Below are positions 6,713 through 17,150 of a stretch of 31,116 bases of DNA, one piece after another. The first letter of the stretch is position 1. Every line of letters starts with the position of its first letter. Made by a program: the position numbers and the translations under genes. This stretch comes from Nitrospira sp. GTDB lineage: Bacteria; Nitrospirota; Nitrospiria; Nitrospirales; Nitrospiraceae. The notes below the pieces were generated by a model, which was not told where the DNA came from, did no database searches, and saw only the letters and a program-made list of their open reading frames with translations. The stretch spans positions 1 to 31,116 of the forward strand of contig JAJFBJ010000044.1 in NCBI GenBank assembly GCA_020697375.1. The letters are read 5' to 3'.

Positions 6713-8107
6713 TTAACGAATTTGCTCGAGGAATAACGTCGCCAGTGTGAGATAAATGGCAATGCCGGTGATGTCATTGGCCGTCGTCACAAATGGACCG
6801 GCCGCAACGGCTGGATCCACTCCGATTCGCTTCAGTACGATCGGCATTACTGTGGCCATACTCGTCGAAACGAGGAAGGCCGTGATGAGAGAGACTCCCA
6901 CGACCATGCCGAGAAAGACCTGATGCCACAACCATCCGACGACGGTCAACATCAGACTACAGGCCACTCCCATCAGGAGCGCAATCTTGACTTCGCGAAA
7001 AAAAATCTTCCAGACGTCTGTAATTTCCACGAGACCTGTGGCGAGTCCCCGAATGATGAGCGTGGAGGACTGAAGACCGACATTGCCTCCCATGGCAGCA
7101 ATGACGGGAATGAAACTGACAATGGCCACCACCTCCTGAATCGTGTATCGGAATACCCATAAGAGCATGCCGGACAGCAGACTTCCCACAAGATTGGTAA
7201 ACAGCCAGGGCAAGCGCATCCGAGCGGCGGCAAAACTCGACGACTTCGATGTCGCCTCCTCTTGAATGGCCCCAGCCATTTTCAACATGTCTTCGGTCGC
7301 TTCCTCCCGAATGACATCCACAACGTCGTCGACCGTGATGATGCCGACTAATTTTCCGTCTTTCTCCACTACCGGAATAGCGAGCAGGTTGTAACTCGCG
7401 ACCTGGCGCGACACTTCTTCTTGATCCATGTCCACAGCCACGCTGATCAGATCACGAGTCATCAAATTTTTGAGCGGAGTCGCGGGAGGAACCGTCAACA
7501 GCTGTCGGAGTGATAACACTCCCACGAGCCGGTCTTCCTTATCCGTCACATAGATATAGAACACCATTTCAGCATCGGTCGCCTGCTGCAGGCGCCGAAT
7601 GGCTTCCTGAGCCGTGGCATCCTCGGAAAGCGCGAAAAACTCCGTGGTCATGATGCCGCCGGCCGTTCCCTTGGGATACTTCAACAGGTCGGCGATCTCG
7701 GTGGAATCCTCCGTCCGCATCAAGGCAAGGATTTCCTTCGCGCGATCGTTCGGAATCACACTCAAAATATGGGCGATGTCGTCAGATCCGAGGTCCTTCA
7801 ACAACCATGCGGCATCGGAAGGCAGCATATCGGACAGCACAAGAGTGATACTGTCGCCGTCCAACTCGCTGAGCACTTGCCCGCGCTTGACTTCGCCACG
7901 CACCAGCTCGAAGATTTCGCGCTTTTCCTTTAGCGACGAAAGATGATCGATGACGTTCGCGATATCCGCAGGATGCATGCGGGCCAGCATTTTTGCCAAG
8001 TTAGTGATGGCGCCTCGACGCAAGAGTCGCTGAATGGAGACCAGGCGCATGTCAGGCTTGGCCTGCTGACCCCGCTCCATTGATTCGCGAGGCGCATCTT
8101 TCCCCAA
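6713..8107 (-). CDS. mgtE: Magnesium transporter MgtE
   Basis: A 464-residue inner-membrane Mg2+ channel. In order: MgtE N-domain superhelix (about 25-145, including LARMHPADIANVIDHL and DLLKYPKGTAGGIMTTEF), paired CBS domains (about 150-275, VGVLSLRQLL and LVGIITVDDVVDVI), a connecting helix, and about five transmembrane segments from residue 300 (RLPWLFTNLVGSLLSG, VSFIPVIAAMGGNVGLQSS, PAVAAGPFVTTANDITG). The GGNVGLQ and GPF...ND motifs form the pore region in this family. In known MgtE the cytosolic CBS domains sense intracellular Mg2+ and gate the pore. No Mg2+ riboswitch is visible in the 52-base gap after era. Confidence 0.97.
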   Translation of the reverse strand: MGKDAPRESMERGQQAKPDMRLVSIQRLLRRGAITNLAKMLARMHPADIANVIDHLSSLKEKREIFELVRGEVKRGQVLSELDGDSITLVLSDMLPSDAAWLLKDLGSDDIAHILSVIPNDRAKEILALMRTEDSTEIADLLKYPKGTAGGIMTTEFFALSEDATAQEAIRRLQQATDAEMVFYIYVTDKEDRLVGVLSLRQLLTVPPATPLKNLMTRDLISVAVDMDQEEVSRQVASYNLLAIPVVEKDGKLVGIITVDDVVDVIREEATEDMLKMAGAIQEEATSKSSSFAAARMRLPWLFTNLVGSLLSGMLLWVFRYTIQEVVAIVSFIPVIAAMGGNVGLQSSTLIIRGLATGLVEITDVWKIFFREVKIALLMGVACSLMLTVVGWLWHQVFLGMVVGVSLITAFLVSTSMATVMPIVLKRIGVDPAVAAGPFVTTANDITGIAIYLTLATLFLEQIR

Positions 8108-8159
8108 CGGCTCCTTTTCGGGAAGTCGCGGACGTTCCGACGGTTGGACAGTTATTTCG

Positions 8160-9044
8160 TTAATAACCTAACTCCGCGAGGGTTTGCTCGTCCTCTCGCC
8201 ACGATTCACGCACCTTCACCCATACCTGCAAAAATACCTTCGTCCCGAACAATCGCTCCATGTCTTGCCGCGCCGCCGTCCCCACGAGCTTCAGGCGTTC
8301 GCCGTGCTTGCCGATCAAAATACCTTTTTGCGATTCCTTCTCGACCAGCACGACGGCCGCGATCTTGATCATTTTTTTTGTTTCCTCAAACCGTTCAATT
8401 TCGACCGCCACCGAGTGCGGTACCTCTTCATAGGTTTGAAGCAGGATCTTTTCACGGATCAGCTCAGCCGCCAAAGTCCGCATCGATTGATCCGTCACGA
8501 CATCCTCGCTGTAAGTACCTTCACCTTCCGACAAGAGCGACAAGGTTACCGACAGCAAGCGATCCACATTATCGGCCGTTTCCGCCGACAGCGGGACCAT
8601 TTCCGTCCACGGAAAAATCCGCAAATACTGCTCCATCAAGGGAAGGAGGCGCGCCTTATTCACCAAATCAACCTTGTTGATCACCAAGACCACCGGACGG
8701 TCTTGCTTGGCAACTGCCGTTCGCACATGGTCGATGACAGCCAGATCTCCCGGACCAGGCTGGGATGTGGCTTCAACAACCACATAGAGCACGTCCGCAT
8801 CGTCAAAGGTTTCCAGTGTCGTGCGTACCATTCGGCGGTTCAGCAAGTGATGCGGCTCGTGAAATCCCGGCGTATCGAGAAATACGATTTGGGCGCCTTC
8901 CACATGGGCCACTCCCAATATGCGCGTCCTAGTCGTTTGCGGCTTGTCGGACACGATCGCAATCTTTTCATTCAGTAGACGGTTTAAGAGCGTCGACTTT
9001 CCGACATTCGATCGACCGATAATGGCCACGCTTCCAAACCTCAT
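8160..9044 (-). CDS. era: GTPase Era
   Basis: Essential GTPase that binds the 3' end of 16S rRNA during 30S maturation. The 294-residue protein has G1 GRSNVGKST (10-18), G3 DTPG (57-60), G4 NKVD (123-126), G5 SAE (153-155), and a C-terminal KH domain with IGKHGERLKLVG (about 244-255). The usual Era G1 has Pro where this protein has Ser (GRSN rather than GRPN), a tolerated change. The start codon overlaps the stop of the ftsB-like gene by four bases (ATGA), indicating translational coupling. Confidence 0.97.
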   Translation of the reverse strand: MRFGSVAIIGRSNVGKSTLLNRLLNEKIAIVSDKPQTTRTRILGVAHVEGAQIVFLDTPGFHEPHHLLNRRMVRTTLETFDDADVLYVVVEATSQPGPGDLAVIDHVRTAVAKQDRPVVLVINKVDLVNKARLLPLMEQYLRIFPWTEMVPLSAETADNVDRLLSVTLSLLSEGEGTYSEDVVTDQSMRTLAAELIREKILLQTYEEVPHSVAVEIERFEETKKMIKIAAVVLVEKESQKGILIGKHGERLKLVGTAARQDMERLFGTKVFLQVWVKVRESWREDEQTLAELGY

Positions 9045-9400
9045 GGTGTCTTCACCGTAGGAAGCCGTTCTTTTTCTCCGATCGGGGCGAGTTGGTACAC
9101 TGTCTCTCCCTTTCGCACATAACCAAGGCGTTCCCTCGCCAGCTCCTCAATACGAGTCGGATCGTATTGAACACGATCCAGATCCGTCCGCAGTTCGCCG
9201 TTCAACCGTCGGAGGTCGGAGAGCTCCTGATCGAGCAGCTCCGCATGGTCCCGCAAATGCCAGTAACGCGAAATCCCCATCTCACCGAACAATAGCGCCC
9301 CCATCATGAGCAGCAACGCGCCAAGTCCCACCCACTTTCCGGCCGAAAACAGCTTTCGCTGCCAATCCAACCAGTCTCGACCGCGGTTCGGTTTGATCAT
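9041..9400 (-). CDS. ftsB: Septum formation initiator family protein (FtsB/DivIC-like)
   Basis: A 119-residue single-pass inner-membrane protein. A short basic N-terminus is followed by a transmembrane helix (about 22-38, WVGLGALLLMMGALLFG), then a coiled coil (about 45-85, LLDQELSDLRRLNGELRTDL), and the conserved tail YDPTRIEELARERLGYVRKGE, which is typical of FtsB/DivIC. In other bacteria these proteins join FtsL and FtsQ in the divisome. Its place directly after eno matches the common eno-ftsB arrangement. It begins eight bases after eno ends and overlaps era by four bases. No clear Shine-Dalgarno is seen, so it may rely on coupling. Confidence 0.9.
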   Translation of the reverse strand: MIKPNRGRDWLDWQRKLFSAGKWVGLGALLLMMGALLFGEMGISRYWHLRDHAELLDQELSDLRRLNGELRTDLDRVQYDPTRIEELARERLGYVRKGETVYQLAPIGEKERLPTVKTP

Positions 9401-9408
9401 ATCAGTGA

Positions 9409-10779
<1,371 letters not shown>

Positions 10780-10868
10780 TCAACCTCAGTAGATGCAGGG
10801 TTGAGGCTGCCATAATCGTATTGAATTTTTTGAGTGCCGCACGTGGCGAAAAGAAGTGAACTCCTGCT

Positions 10869-12299
10869 TCATCCATGTAGTTGCTTCTTCAGCAGCTCAT
10901 TCACCTTTCCGGGATTCGCTTTCCCTCCCGATGCCTTCATGACCTGCCCGACCAGGAAACCCAACACTTGCGATTTACCTTCCTTAAATTGTCCGACTTG
11001 AGCGGGATTGTTTGTCAAGACTTCATCAATGATTGTGACTAGAGCCTTTTCATCTGATACCTGCGTGAGCCCCTTTTCCTGAACGATCTGGGTCGGGGCC
11101 TTTCCCGAAGCGTAGACATCGGGGAAAATCTCCCGAGCTACCTTGAGGCTGATCACACCTTGATCTACAAGGGCGAGCAGATCCACCAGCCGCTCAGGGG
11201 TCACGGAGGAGGCATCGGCTTCGGTCCCGGAGTTGTTCAATTCGCGCAGCAGTTCCCCCATCACCCAATTACTTACCGTTTTGGGATGAGGATACAGTTT
11301 GATGCAAGCCTCGAAATACAACGACAACGTTTTGCTGGACGTCAGAATCCCCGCATCATACTCGGGCAGTCCGTACTCCCTAATAAACCGCTCTTGTTTC
11401 GTCGAGGACAATTCGGGCAACTCTTGGCGAAGTTCATCGATCCGGTCAGCCGTGATCTCCAGCGGAACTAGATCCGGGTCCGGAAAATACCGGTAGTCAT
11501 GCGCCTCTTCTTTGCTGCGCATCACTGCGGTCTCGCCGCGATCGAGGTCCCAGAGCCTGGTTTCCTGATGAATCTTCCCGCCCTCGCTCAGCACCTTGGT
11601 TTGTCGCTTCACTTCGTAGTCCACAGCATCTTTGACAAACTTGAATGAGTTGATGTTCTTCAGTTCGACCTTCGTCCCGAATGTGCTCTGACCCGCCGGA
11701 CGTAACGAAAGATTCGGCTCGCAGCGGAAACTTCCTTCCTCCATGTTGCCGTCACACACATCGAGGTACATTAAGAGCTCGCGCAACGTCTTGATATAGG
11801 CGACCACTTCTTCCGAGGACCTCAAGTCCGGTTCGGTCACGATTTCAAGCAAGGGCGTCCCGGCGCGGTTGAGGTCGATCAAGCTCATGCCGCTCCCGGC
11901 CTGATGCAGACTTTTCCCCGCATCCTCTTCCAGATGCGCCCGCATGATGCGCACGCGCTTGCGGTTGCCGCCGACGGCGATCTCAATCCACCCGCTCTCA
12001 CATATCGGTGCTTCGTATTGCGAAATCTGATAGCCCTTGGGCAAGTCGGGATAGAAATAGTTCTTGCGTGCAAACCGATTGCGCGTACGAATGGTGCCGT
12101 TCAACGCGAGTCCGGCACGGATCGCCATTTCCACAGCTTTCTCATTGATGACGGGCAAGCTCCCGGGCAAACCTAGACACACCGGGCATGTCTGTGAATT
12201 CGCTGCAAGACCGAACGTTCTCCCGCAAGGACAGAAAAGCTTGGACTGCGTCCGCAGTTGCGCATGCACTTCTACGCCGATCACGATTTCGTATACCAC
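10869..12299 (-). CDS. gatB: Asp-tRNA(Asn)/Glu-tRNA(Gln) amidotransferase subunit B
   Basis: GatB binds mischarged Glu-tRNA(Gln) or Asp-tRNA(Asn), phosphorylates the side chain and receives ammonia channelled from GatA. The 476 residues include the opening [20 protein letters not shown], four metal-binding Cys (C23, C25, C38, C41), [33 protein letters not shown], and the C-terminal tail domain (YqeY-like, to [16 protein letters not shown]) that holds tRNA. The start is GTG at 12299, two bases after the YtxH gene stop, with only a weak ribosome site. It is last in the gatC-panD-gatA-DUF948-YtxH-gatB run. Confidence 0.98.
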   Translation of the reverse strand: MVYEIVIGVEVHAQLRTQSKLFCPCGRTFGLAANSQTCPVCLGLPGSLPVINEKAVEMAIRAGLALNGTIRTRNRFARKNYFYPDLPKGYQISQYEAPICESGWIEIAVGGNRKRVRIMRAHLEEDAGKSLHQAGSGMSLIDLNRAGTPLLEIVTEPDLRSSEEVVAYIKTLRELLMYLDVCDGNMEEGSFRCEPNLSLRPAGQSTFGTKVELKNINSFKFVKDAVDYEVKRQTKVLSEGGKIHQETRLWDLDRGETAVMRSKEEAHDYRYFPDPDLVPLEITADRIDELRQELPELSSTKQERFIREYGLPEYDAGILTSSKTLSLYFEACIKLYPHPKTVSNWVMGELLRELNNSGTEADASSVTPERLVDLLALVDQGVISLKVAREIFPDVYASGKAPTQIVQEKGLTQVSDEKALVTIIDEVLTNNPAQVGQFKEGKSQVLGFLVGQVMKASGGKANPGKVNELLKKQLHG

Positions 12300-12301
12300 G
12301 T

Positions 12302-12622
12302 TCAGCTCGGCTCGCCTTTGGAGAGATGTTCCCGCTCGCGGCGCATCGCCTCTCGCCCGGCCTCAAACGCATCGCGCAAAACGGTTTTCTTCGATTCAAG
12401 AAAGCCGCGGCCTTCCTCCACCGCGCCTTCGAACCTTTCGCCGGCTTCTCCGACCAAATCCCGCAATCCATCCTCCGCGCGCCTTGCATACCCGCGCAAC
12501 AAATCGCGCGATTCCGCCCCGGTTCGCGGAGCGAGCAACAGCGCCGCCATGGCGCCTAACGCCGCTCCGCTCAGAAAACCCAGTAGAACGACTGCCGATG
12601 ATGCGCCTCGATCATCCGCCAT
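12302..12622 (-). CDS. YtxH-domain protein
   Basis: A 106-residue protein with one N-terminal transmembrane helix ([20 protein letters not shown] followed by APRTG, the YtxH hallmark) and a long charged helical region rich in Glu, Arg and Ala (about 35-106). YtxH proteins are small stress-associated membrane proteins of unknown biochemical function. The ATG at 12622 has GGAGG eight bases upstream. It overlaps the DUF948 gene by 11 bases and abuts gatB. The DUF948-YtxH pairing is common and suggests a joint envelope role unrelated to tRNA amidation. Confidence 0.87.
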   Translation of the reverse strand: MADDRGASSAVVLLGFLSGAALGAMAALLLAPRTGAESRDLLRGYARRAEDGLRDLVGEAGERFEGAVEEGRGFLESKKTVLRDAFEAGREAMRREREHLSKGEPS

Positions 12623-13061
12623 GGTGATGCCCTCCTTCTATGCACCGTTTCTTCACGACATGTTTGGCGGCTCTGAGTCCCGCCACTATACTCGCCACAT
12701 TGGCCATGAGCGAACTTCCCGATCCTTTCACCAAACTATGGACCTGATTCACCGATTCCCCCACCTCACCCACGGCGTGCAACAACACGGACGCATGCTC
12801 GACTCCATCTCGCGCCTGATCAGTCAAGCCGTTCAGATTTTGACTCATGGTCCGCAGCTCGGTAATCAACAACGGCAATTCGCTGTTCATCTTCGCCACG
12901 AGCTGTTCCGATTCTGCCACCGTCTTTCGAATTTGAATCAGGAGCGGAATGAGGTACCCCACCAACACTGCAAAGGCAATCGCGACCAGAATAGCGGCAA
13001 CCTCAACGACCACGCGCACCCCCCTCAGGCTTACCGAATCTGCGGTTTCTTCACTCGCCAT
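12612..13061 (-). CDS. DUF948 single-pass membrane protein
   Basis: A 149-residue protein: about 15 N-terminal residues, one transmembrane segment ([20 protein letters not shown]), then a predicted helical/coiled-coil region with regularly spaced hydrophobics ([19 protein letters not shown]) and a His-rich end (GGHHHGG). This matches DUF948, which is related to methyl-accepting-like stalks and usually sits beside YtxH genes. The start at 13061 lies 31 bases inside the end of gatA, an unusually long overlap; a later start is possible but would remove the region before the membrane helix. Function unknown. Confidence 0.85.
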   Translation of the reverse strand: MASEETADSVSLRGVRVVVEVAAILVAIAFAVLVGYLIPLLIQIRKTVAESEQLVAKMNSELPLLITELRTMSQNLNGLTDQARDGVEHASVLLHAVGEVGESVNQVHSLVKGSGSSLMANVASIVAGLRAAKHVVKKRCIEGGHHHGG

Positions 13062-14506
13062 GTCGTGGCCTGCTCATAGGCATGCGCCCCGCGCAACAGG
13101 GTTTCTTCCTCGAACGGCCGACCGATCAATTGCAGACCGATCGGTAGTCCTGCCTTACTGTATCCGCAGGGAATCGCGACGGCCGGAAGCCCCGCCAGGT
13201 TCGCCGGGATCGTATAGATGTCGGACAAATACATCTGCAAGGGATCCTGAGCCTTCTCACCGATCTTAAAGGCCGTGGTCGGTGTCACCGGCGTCACAAT
13301 CAGATCGACCGCCTGAAACGCCGCGTCGAATTCCCGGCGGATCAAGGTCCGCACCGACTGCGCCTTTCCATAGTAGGCATCGTAATATCCCGCGCTCAGC
13401 ACATAGGTGCCGAGCATGATCCGGCGTTTGACTTCAGGTCCGAATCCCTCCGCTCTCGTCCGGAGATACATATCCAGGAGATCGTCGCTCTCACGCGTCC
13501 GCCGCCCATATTTCACTCCATCATATCTGGCCAAATTCGAGCTGGCCTCGGCTGTCGCAATGACATAATAGGTCGCCACGGCCGCGTCGGTGGTCGGCAG
13601 CTTGATCTCACGGACGTCGGCGCCGAGTTCTCGCAGCCCATCGATCGCCGCATGCACCGCCTGCTCCACTTCCGGATCGAGCCCATCGGCAAAATACTCG
13701 ACAGGCACCCCGACCTTGATCTTCTTCAAATCTTTTCTCTTCAGCGCCTTGAGATAATCCGGAACCGGCGCCTTCGCCGAGGTCGAATCACGAGGATCAT
13801 GGCCCGCGATGACGCCCAGCAGAAGTGCCGCATCAGCCACATCTTTCGTAATCGGGCCGATTTGATCCAGCGATGACGCAAAGGCCACTAATCCATAGCG
13901 GGAAACACGTCCGTAGGTCGGCTTCAAACCCACCACTCCGCAGAATGCCGCCGGCTGACGGATCGACCCTCCGGTATCGGATCCCAAGGCCGCAACACAT
14001 TGGTCGGCCGCCACCGCCGCAGCCGAGCCGCCGCTCGACCCTCCGGGAACGGTCTGGATGTTCCACGGATTGCGACTGGCGCCGAACGCCGAATTCTCAG
14101 TGGAGGACCCCATCGCAAATTCGTCAAGGTTCGTTTTGCCCAGCAACAGATAACTTTGCGCCCGCAGTTTGGCGACCACCGTCGCGTCGTAGGGCGGGAC
14201 GAAGGTTTCGAGCATCTTCGACGCGCAAGTCGTGCGTACGCCTTCCGTGCAAATATTGTCCTTCACCGCCAGCGGCATGGCCATCATCGGAACCGTTTTG
14301 CGCCATCCTTTCAGCGCTTGATCGAGGCTCTCCGCTTGTGCCATGGCTGCTTCTCTGCATTGCGTGAGATAGGCCTTCACTTTCGGCTCGATTTGCGTCA
14401 CCCGCAGAAAATAGGCGCGGACGATTTCCGTGGCCGTCACGTCACCGGCCGTAAACTTTCGCTGCAATTCAGACAGCGTCATCTTATGTAATGACATCAG
14501 GGACAT
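13031..14506 (-). CDS. gatA: Asp-tRNA(Asn)/Glu-tRNA(Gln) amidotransferase subunit A
   Basis: The glutaminase subunit of GatCAB, an amidase-signature enzyme that releases ammonia from glutamine. The 491-residue product shows the Ser-cisSer-Lys triad: Lys82 ([10 protein letters not shown]), Ser157 ([14 protein letters not shown]) and nucleophile Ser181 ([11 protein letters not shown]), each offset three residues from the classical GatA numbering. The C-terminus has the usual [17 protein letters not shown] and HAYEQAT motifs. The first ATG at 14506 overlaps the panD stop by one base (TGATG); in-frame ATGs nine and 24 bases further are alternatives. It is tightly coupled to panD upstream and DUF948 downstream. 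Confidence 0.98.
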   Translation of the reverse strand: MSLMSLHKMTLSELQRKFTAGDVTATEIVRAYFLRVTQIEPKVKAYLTQCREAAMAQAESLDQALKGWRKTVPMMAMPLAVKDNICTEGVRTTCASKMLETFVPPYDATVVAKLRAQSYLLLGKTNLDEFAMGSSTENSAFGASRNPWNIQTVPGGSSGGSAAAVAADQCVAALGSDTGGSIRQPAAFCGVVGLKPTYGRVSRYGLVAFASSLDQIGPITKDVADAALLLGVIAGHDPRDSTSAKAPVPDYLKALKRKDLKKIKVGVPVEYFADGLDPEVEQAVHAAIDGLRELGADVREIKLPTTDAAVATYYVIATAEASSNLARYDGVKYGRRTRESDDLLDMYLRTRAEGFGPEVKRRIMLGTYVLSAGYYDAYYGKAQSVRTLIRREFDAAFQAVDLIVTPVTPTTAFKIGEKAQDPLQMYLSDIYTIPANLAGLPAVAIPCGYSKAGLPIGLQLIGRPFEEETLLRGAHAYEQATTWRVKKPQIR

Positions 14507-14871
14507 CAGGGTTTCGTCGCCTTGTGCACCATCCGGTTTTTTCCATCGACTTGGATGATCTTCGGTTTATGCCGTTTGATCTCCTCATCACTGTAGTATT
14601 CATAACAAAAAATAATGATCTGATCCCCGACCGCGGCCTTGCGGGCTGTTGGTCCATTCAGGACGATTTCGCCGCGCCCTCGTTTGCCGCTCATGGCGTA
14701 AGTCATAAAGCGCTCGCCGTTATTGAGATTGGAACAGACAATCGCTTCGTAGGGTAGAATGCCCGCGGCTTCCAACAGATCCTCGTCGATAGTCAGACTG
14801 CCTTCGTATTCCAGACAGGCATCCGTCACCGTCGCCCGATGAATTTTTGATCGCAACATTTGCCGAAACAT
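14506..14871 (-). CDS. panD: Aspartate 1-decarboxylase (pyruvoyl-dependent)
   Basis: Makes beta-alanine from aspartate for pantothenate and CoA. The 121-residue proenzyme has [20 protein letters not shown] at the N-terminus, with Gly24-Ser25 exactly at the self-cleavage site that yields the pyruvoyl cofactor. Lys9, Arg54-region residues ([11 protein letters not shown]) and the GAAARK-like segment ([18 protein letters not shown]) follow the family pattern. The ATG at 14871 is chosen because it matches the known N-terminus; GGAG lies 12 bases upstream. Its position between gatC and gatA, with a one-base overlap with gatA, is unusual (see findings). Confidence 0.96.
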   Translation of the reverse strand: MFRQMLRSKIHRATVTDACLEYEGSLTIDEDLLEAAGILPYEAIVCSNLNNGERFMTYAMSGKRGRGEIVLNGPTARKAAVGDQIIIFCYEYYSDEEIKRHKPKIIQVDGKNRMVHKATKP

Positions 14872-14894
14872 AATCTTCTCGTACTCCTTCGTCA

Positions 14895-15191
14895 CTAGGA
14901 CGATTCCTGGATGATTTTCGGTACCCGAAAACAAGACGCCTCCGCATCGGGAGCGTTTCCCAAGGCTTGATCCTGTGAGAGGGAGGGCTGTGCCTGATCC
15001 GGCCGGAAGACGTTCACCTGGCCCAATACGGTGGAGGTCGGTTCCACGTCATCGGTGGGAAATGTCTTCAGCTTCTGTACATACGCGACGATCTGGTTCA
15101 ACTGCTGGGAAAAGGCGGTCGTTTCAGCTTCACTCAATGCCAGCCGCGCCAGCTTCGCGACCTTCTCAACCTCCTGCCTCGTAATGTCCAC
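14895..15191 (-). CDS. gatC: Asp-tRNA(Asn)/Glu-tRNA(Gln) amidotransferase subunit C
   Basis: A 98-residue small subunit that stabilises the GatA-GatB complex. It matches GatC from end to end: ITRQEVEKVAKLARLALSE, then QLNQIVAYVQKLKTFPTDDV, VEPTSTVLGQVNVFRPD and the C-terminal APDAEASCFRVPKII. The start is GTG at 15191 with GGAG eight bases upstream. It is the first gene of the amidotransferase run and ends 23 bases before the panD start. The window thus holds all three Gat subunits. Confidence 0.96.
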   Translation of the reverse strand: MDITRQEVEKVAKLARLALSEAETTAFSQQLNQIVAYVQKLKTFPTDDVEPTSTVLGQVNVFRPDQAQPSLSQDQALGNAPDAEASCFRVPKIIQESS

Positions 15192-15308
15192 CGTTTCGGC
15201 TCCTCTTCTTTCTCATAAGCAGTACTGTGAAAGGTCCCAGCTACCGACCAGGGGAATCGCCTTCAAGTGAAAGCCGCATGAGCGCCATGCGTTCCCTGCC
15301 CTTTTATC

Positions 15309-17141
15309 TTATTCCACTGTCACGCTCTTCGCCAGATTGCGCGGCTGATCCACGTCTTCTCCACGCAATACGGCTATATGATAGGCCAGCAACTGCAACG
15401 GAATCGTAAAAAGAATCGGCGAGAGCAAGGGATGGACATCGGGAATGGTAAACACCGCATCGGCAATCTTGCCCAACTCACGCTCTCCTTCCGCCACGAA
15501 CGCAATCACCGGGGCCCGTCTAGCCTTCACTTCCATGAGATTGCTCACCGTCTTTTCATATAATCGATCACGAGGGGCCAACACCACGACCGGCATATCC
15601 TTGTCGATGAGCGCGATCGGGCCGTGCTTCATTTCTCCGGCGGCGTACCCTTCCGCATGGATGTATGAGATTTCCTTGAGCTTCAACGCTCCCTCGAGTG
15701 CGATCGGATAGTTGATTCCCCGCGCCAGATACAAGAAATCCGACTTTTTGTAATAACGCTTCGCGATCGCCAGGATCTCCGCCTCACGGCCGAGCACATG
15801 CTTGACCAGAGCCGGCAGCGTAACCAGGCGGTCGAGCCAGGCCTTTCCGTCCGCCATGGTCAATACTCCCCGGACACGCCCCAGATGCAGCGCGAGCATA
15901 TACAGCGCCGCCAATTGACTGGTGAACGCCTTGGTCGAAGCAACTCCGATTTCCGGTCCGCAATGCGTGTAGAGTACGCCGTCCGACTCGCGGGCCAACG
16001 TACTGCCCACCACGTTGACGATCGACACGACACGCGCGCCCTTTTGTTTTGCCTCGCGGGCCGCGGCCAAGGTATCGGCGGTTTCTCCTGATTGAGAGAT
16101 GGTGATGAACAGGTCGTTCTTTTCAATCAGCGGGTCGCGGTAACGGAACTCGCTGCCGATATCCACTTGCACCGGCGTGCGGACCATTTCCTCGAAAAGA
16201 TATTTCCCGACCAGGCCCGCATGCCAGCTCGTCCCGCAGGCCACGATCCAGATTCGACCAACTTCGGCGAACTCTTTCGGTGTCAACCCGATGTCCGGCA
16301 AGTCCGCCTCGCCGCTGTCATAGGAATAGCGGCCCCGGATGGTATCCAGAATCGTCTGCGGCTGCTCGTGAATTTCCTTCAACATGAAATGGGGATAGCC
16401 GCTTTTCTCGGCAGCGGAGGCATCCCACGTCACGGTGGTCTTGTTTCTCGTCACCGCACTACCGTTGAGATCCGTGAATGTCACCGTCCCGGCCGTCACC
16501 TCCACAACATCGCCTTCTTCGAGAAACGTGACATCCCGGGTATGGGACAGCATGGCCATGACGTCCGAACCGACGAAGGCCGCTTCACCGGTCCGCCCGA
16601 TCACCAGCGGACAGCCGGATCGAGCGGCCACCAACAAGCCGGGCTCGCGTGCCGAAATCACCGCGATCGCATAGCTGCCGCGAATTTCCTTGGCAGCCGA
16701 CCGTACCGCGTCCGCGAGATGGAATCCGCCTTGTTTCATATGGGTGTCGACCAAATGCGCGACCACCTCCGTATCGGTCTCGGACTGAAACTTATAACCG
16801 TCCTTGAGCAAGCGTTGCTTCAGCTCTATATAATTTTCGATTATCCCGTTGTGCACGAGGACGCAGCTTTCAGAGCGATGCGGATGAGCGTTCTGCTCCG
16901 AGGGTTTGCCGTGCGTCGCCCAGCGTGTATGACCGATCCCGCAAATCCCCGAAATGTGTTTTTGTGCCAACGATTTCTGCAGATTGATCAATTTGCCGAC
17001 GCTCCGGCGAATCTCGATGGTCTCTCCCTGCTGGATCGCCACACCGGCCGAATCATAGCCTCGGTATTCCAGCTTTGAGAGGCCGTTCAATAAAATCGGG
17101 ACCGCATCCTGATTTCCTACGTAGCCGACAATGCCACACAT
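15309..17141 (-). CDS. glmS: Glutamine-fructose-6-phosphate aminotransferase (isomerizing)
   Basis: Makes glucosamine-6-phosphate from fructose-6-phosphate and glutamine, the first step towards UDP-GlcNAc. The 610 residues comprise an N-terminal class II glutamine amidotransferase domain with the nucleophile Cys right after Met (MCGIVGYVG, then LEYRGYDSAGVAI and GIGHTRWATHG), and two SIS isomerase domains (WIVACGTSWHAGLVGKYLFE, TISQSGETADTL, GVASTKAFTSQLAAL). It ends with LAKSVTVE, the conserved C-terminus. It follows glmU after nine bases, so both are probably in one transcript. No glmS ribozyme is seen, and none would fit in the nine-base gap. Confidence 0.98.
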   Translation of the reverse strand: MCGIVGYVGNQDAVPILLNGLSKLEYRGYDSAGVAIQQGETIEIRRSVGKLINLQKSLAQKHISGICGIGHTRWATHGKPSEQNAHPHRSESCVLVHNGIIENYIELKQRLLKDGYKFQSETDTEVVAHLVDTHMKQGGFHLADAVRSAAKEIRGSYAIAVISAREPGLLVAARSGCPLVIGRTGEAAFVGSDVMAMLSHTRDVTFLEEGDVVEVTAGTVTFTDLNGSAVTRNKTTVTWDASAAEKSGYPHFMLKEIHEQPQTILDTIRGRYSYDSGEADLPDIGLTPKEFAEVGRIWIVACGTSWHAGLVGKYLFEEMVRTPVQVDIGSEFRYRDPLIEKNDLFITISQSGETADTLAAAREAKQKGARVVSIVNVVGSTLARESDGVLYTHCGPEIGVASTKAFTSQLAALYMLALHLGRVRGVLTMADGKAWLDRLVTLPALVKHVLGREAEILAIAKRYYKKSDFLYLARGINYPIALEGALKLKEISYIHAEGYAAGEMKHGPIALIDKDMPVVVLAPRDRLYEKTVSNLMEVKARRAPVIAFVAEGERELGKIADAVFTIPDVHPLLSPILFTIPLQLLAYHIAVLRGEDVDQPRNLAKSVTVE

Positions 17142-17150
17142 AGGTCGCCC

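Noticed and set aside
10780..10806. Short inverted repeat between gatB and eno (TCAACC ... GGTTGA) considered as a terminator
   Set aside because: The stem is only six pairs with a loop of 13, and no T-run follows on the minus strand.
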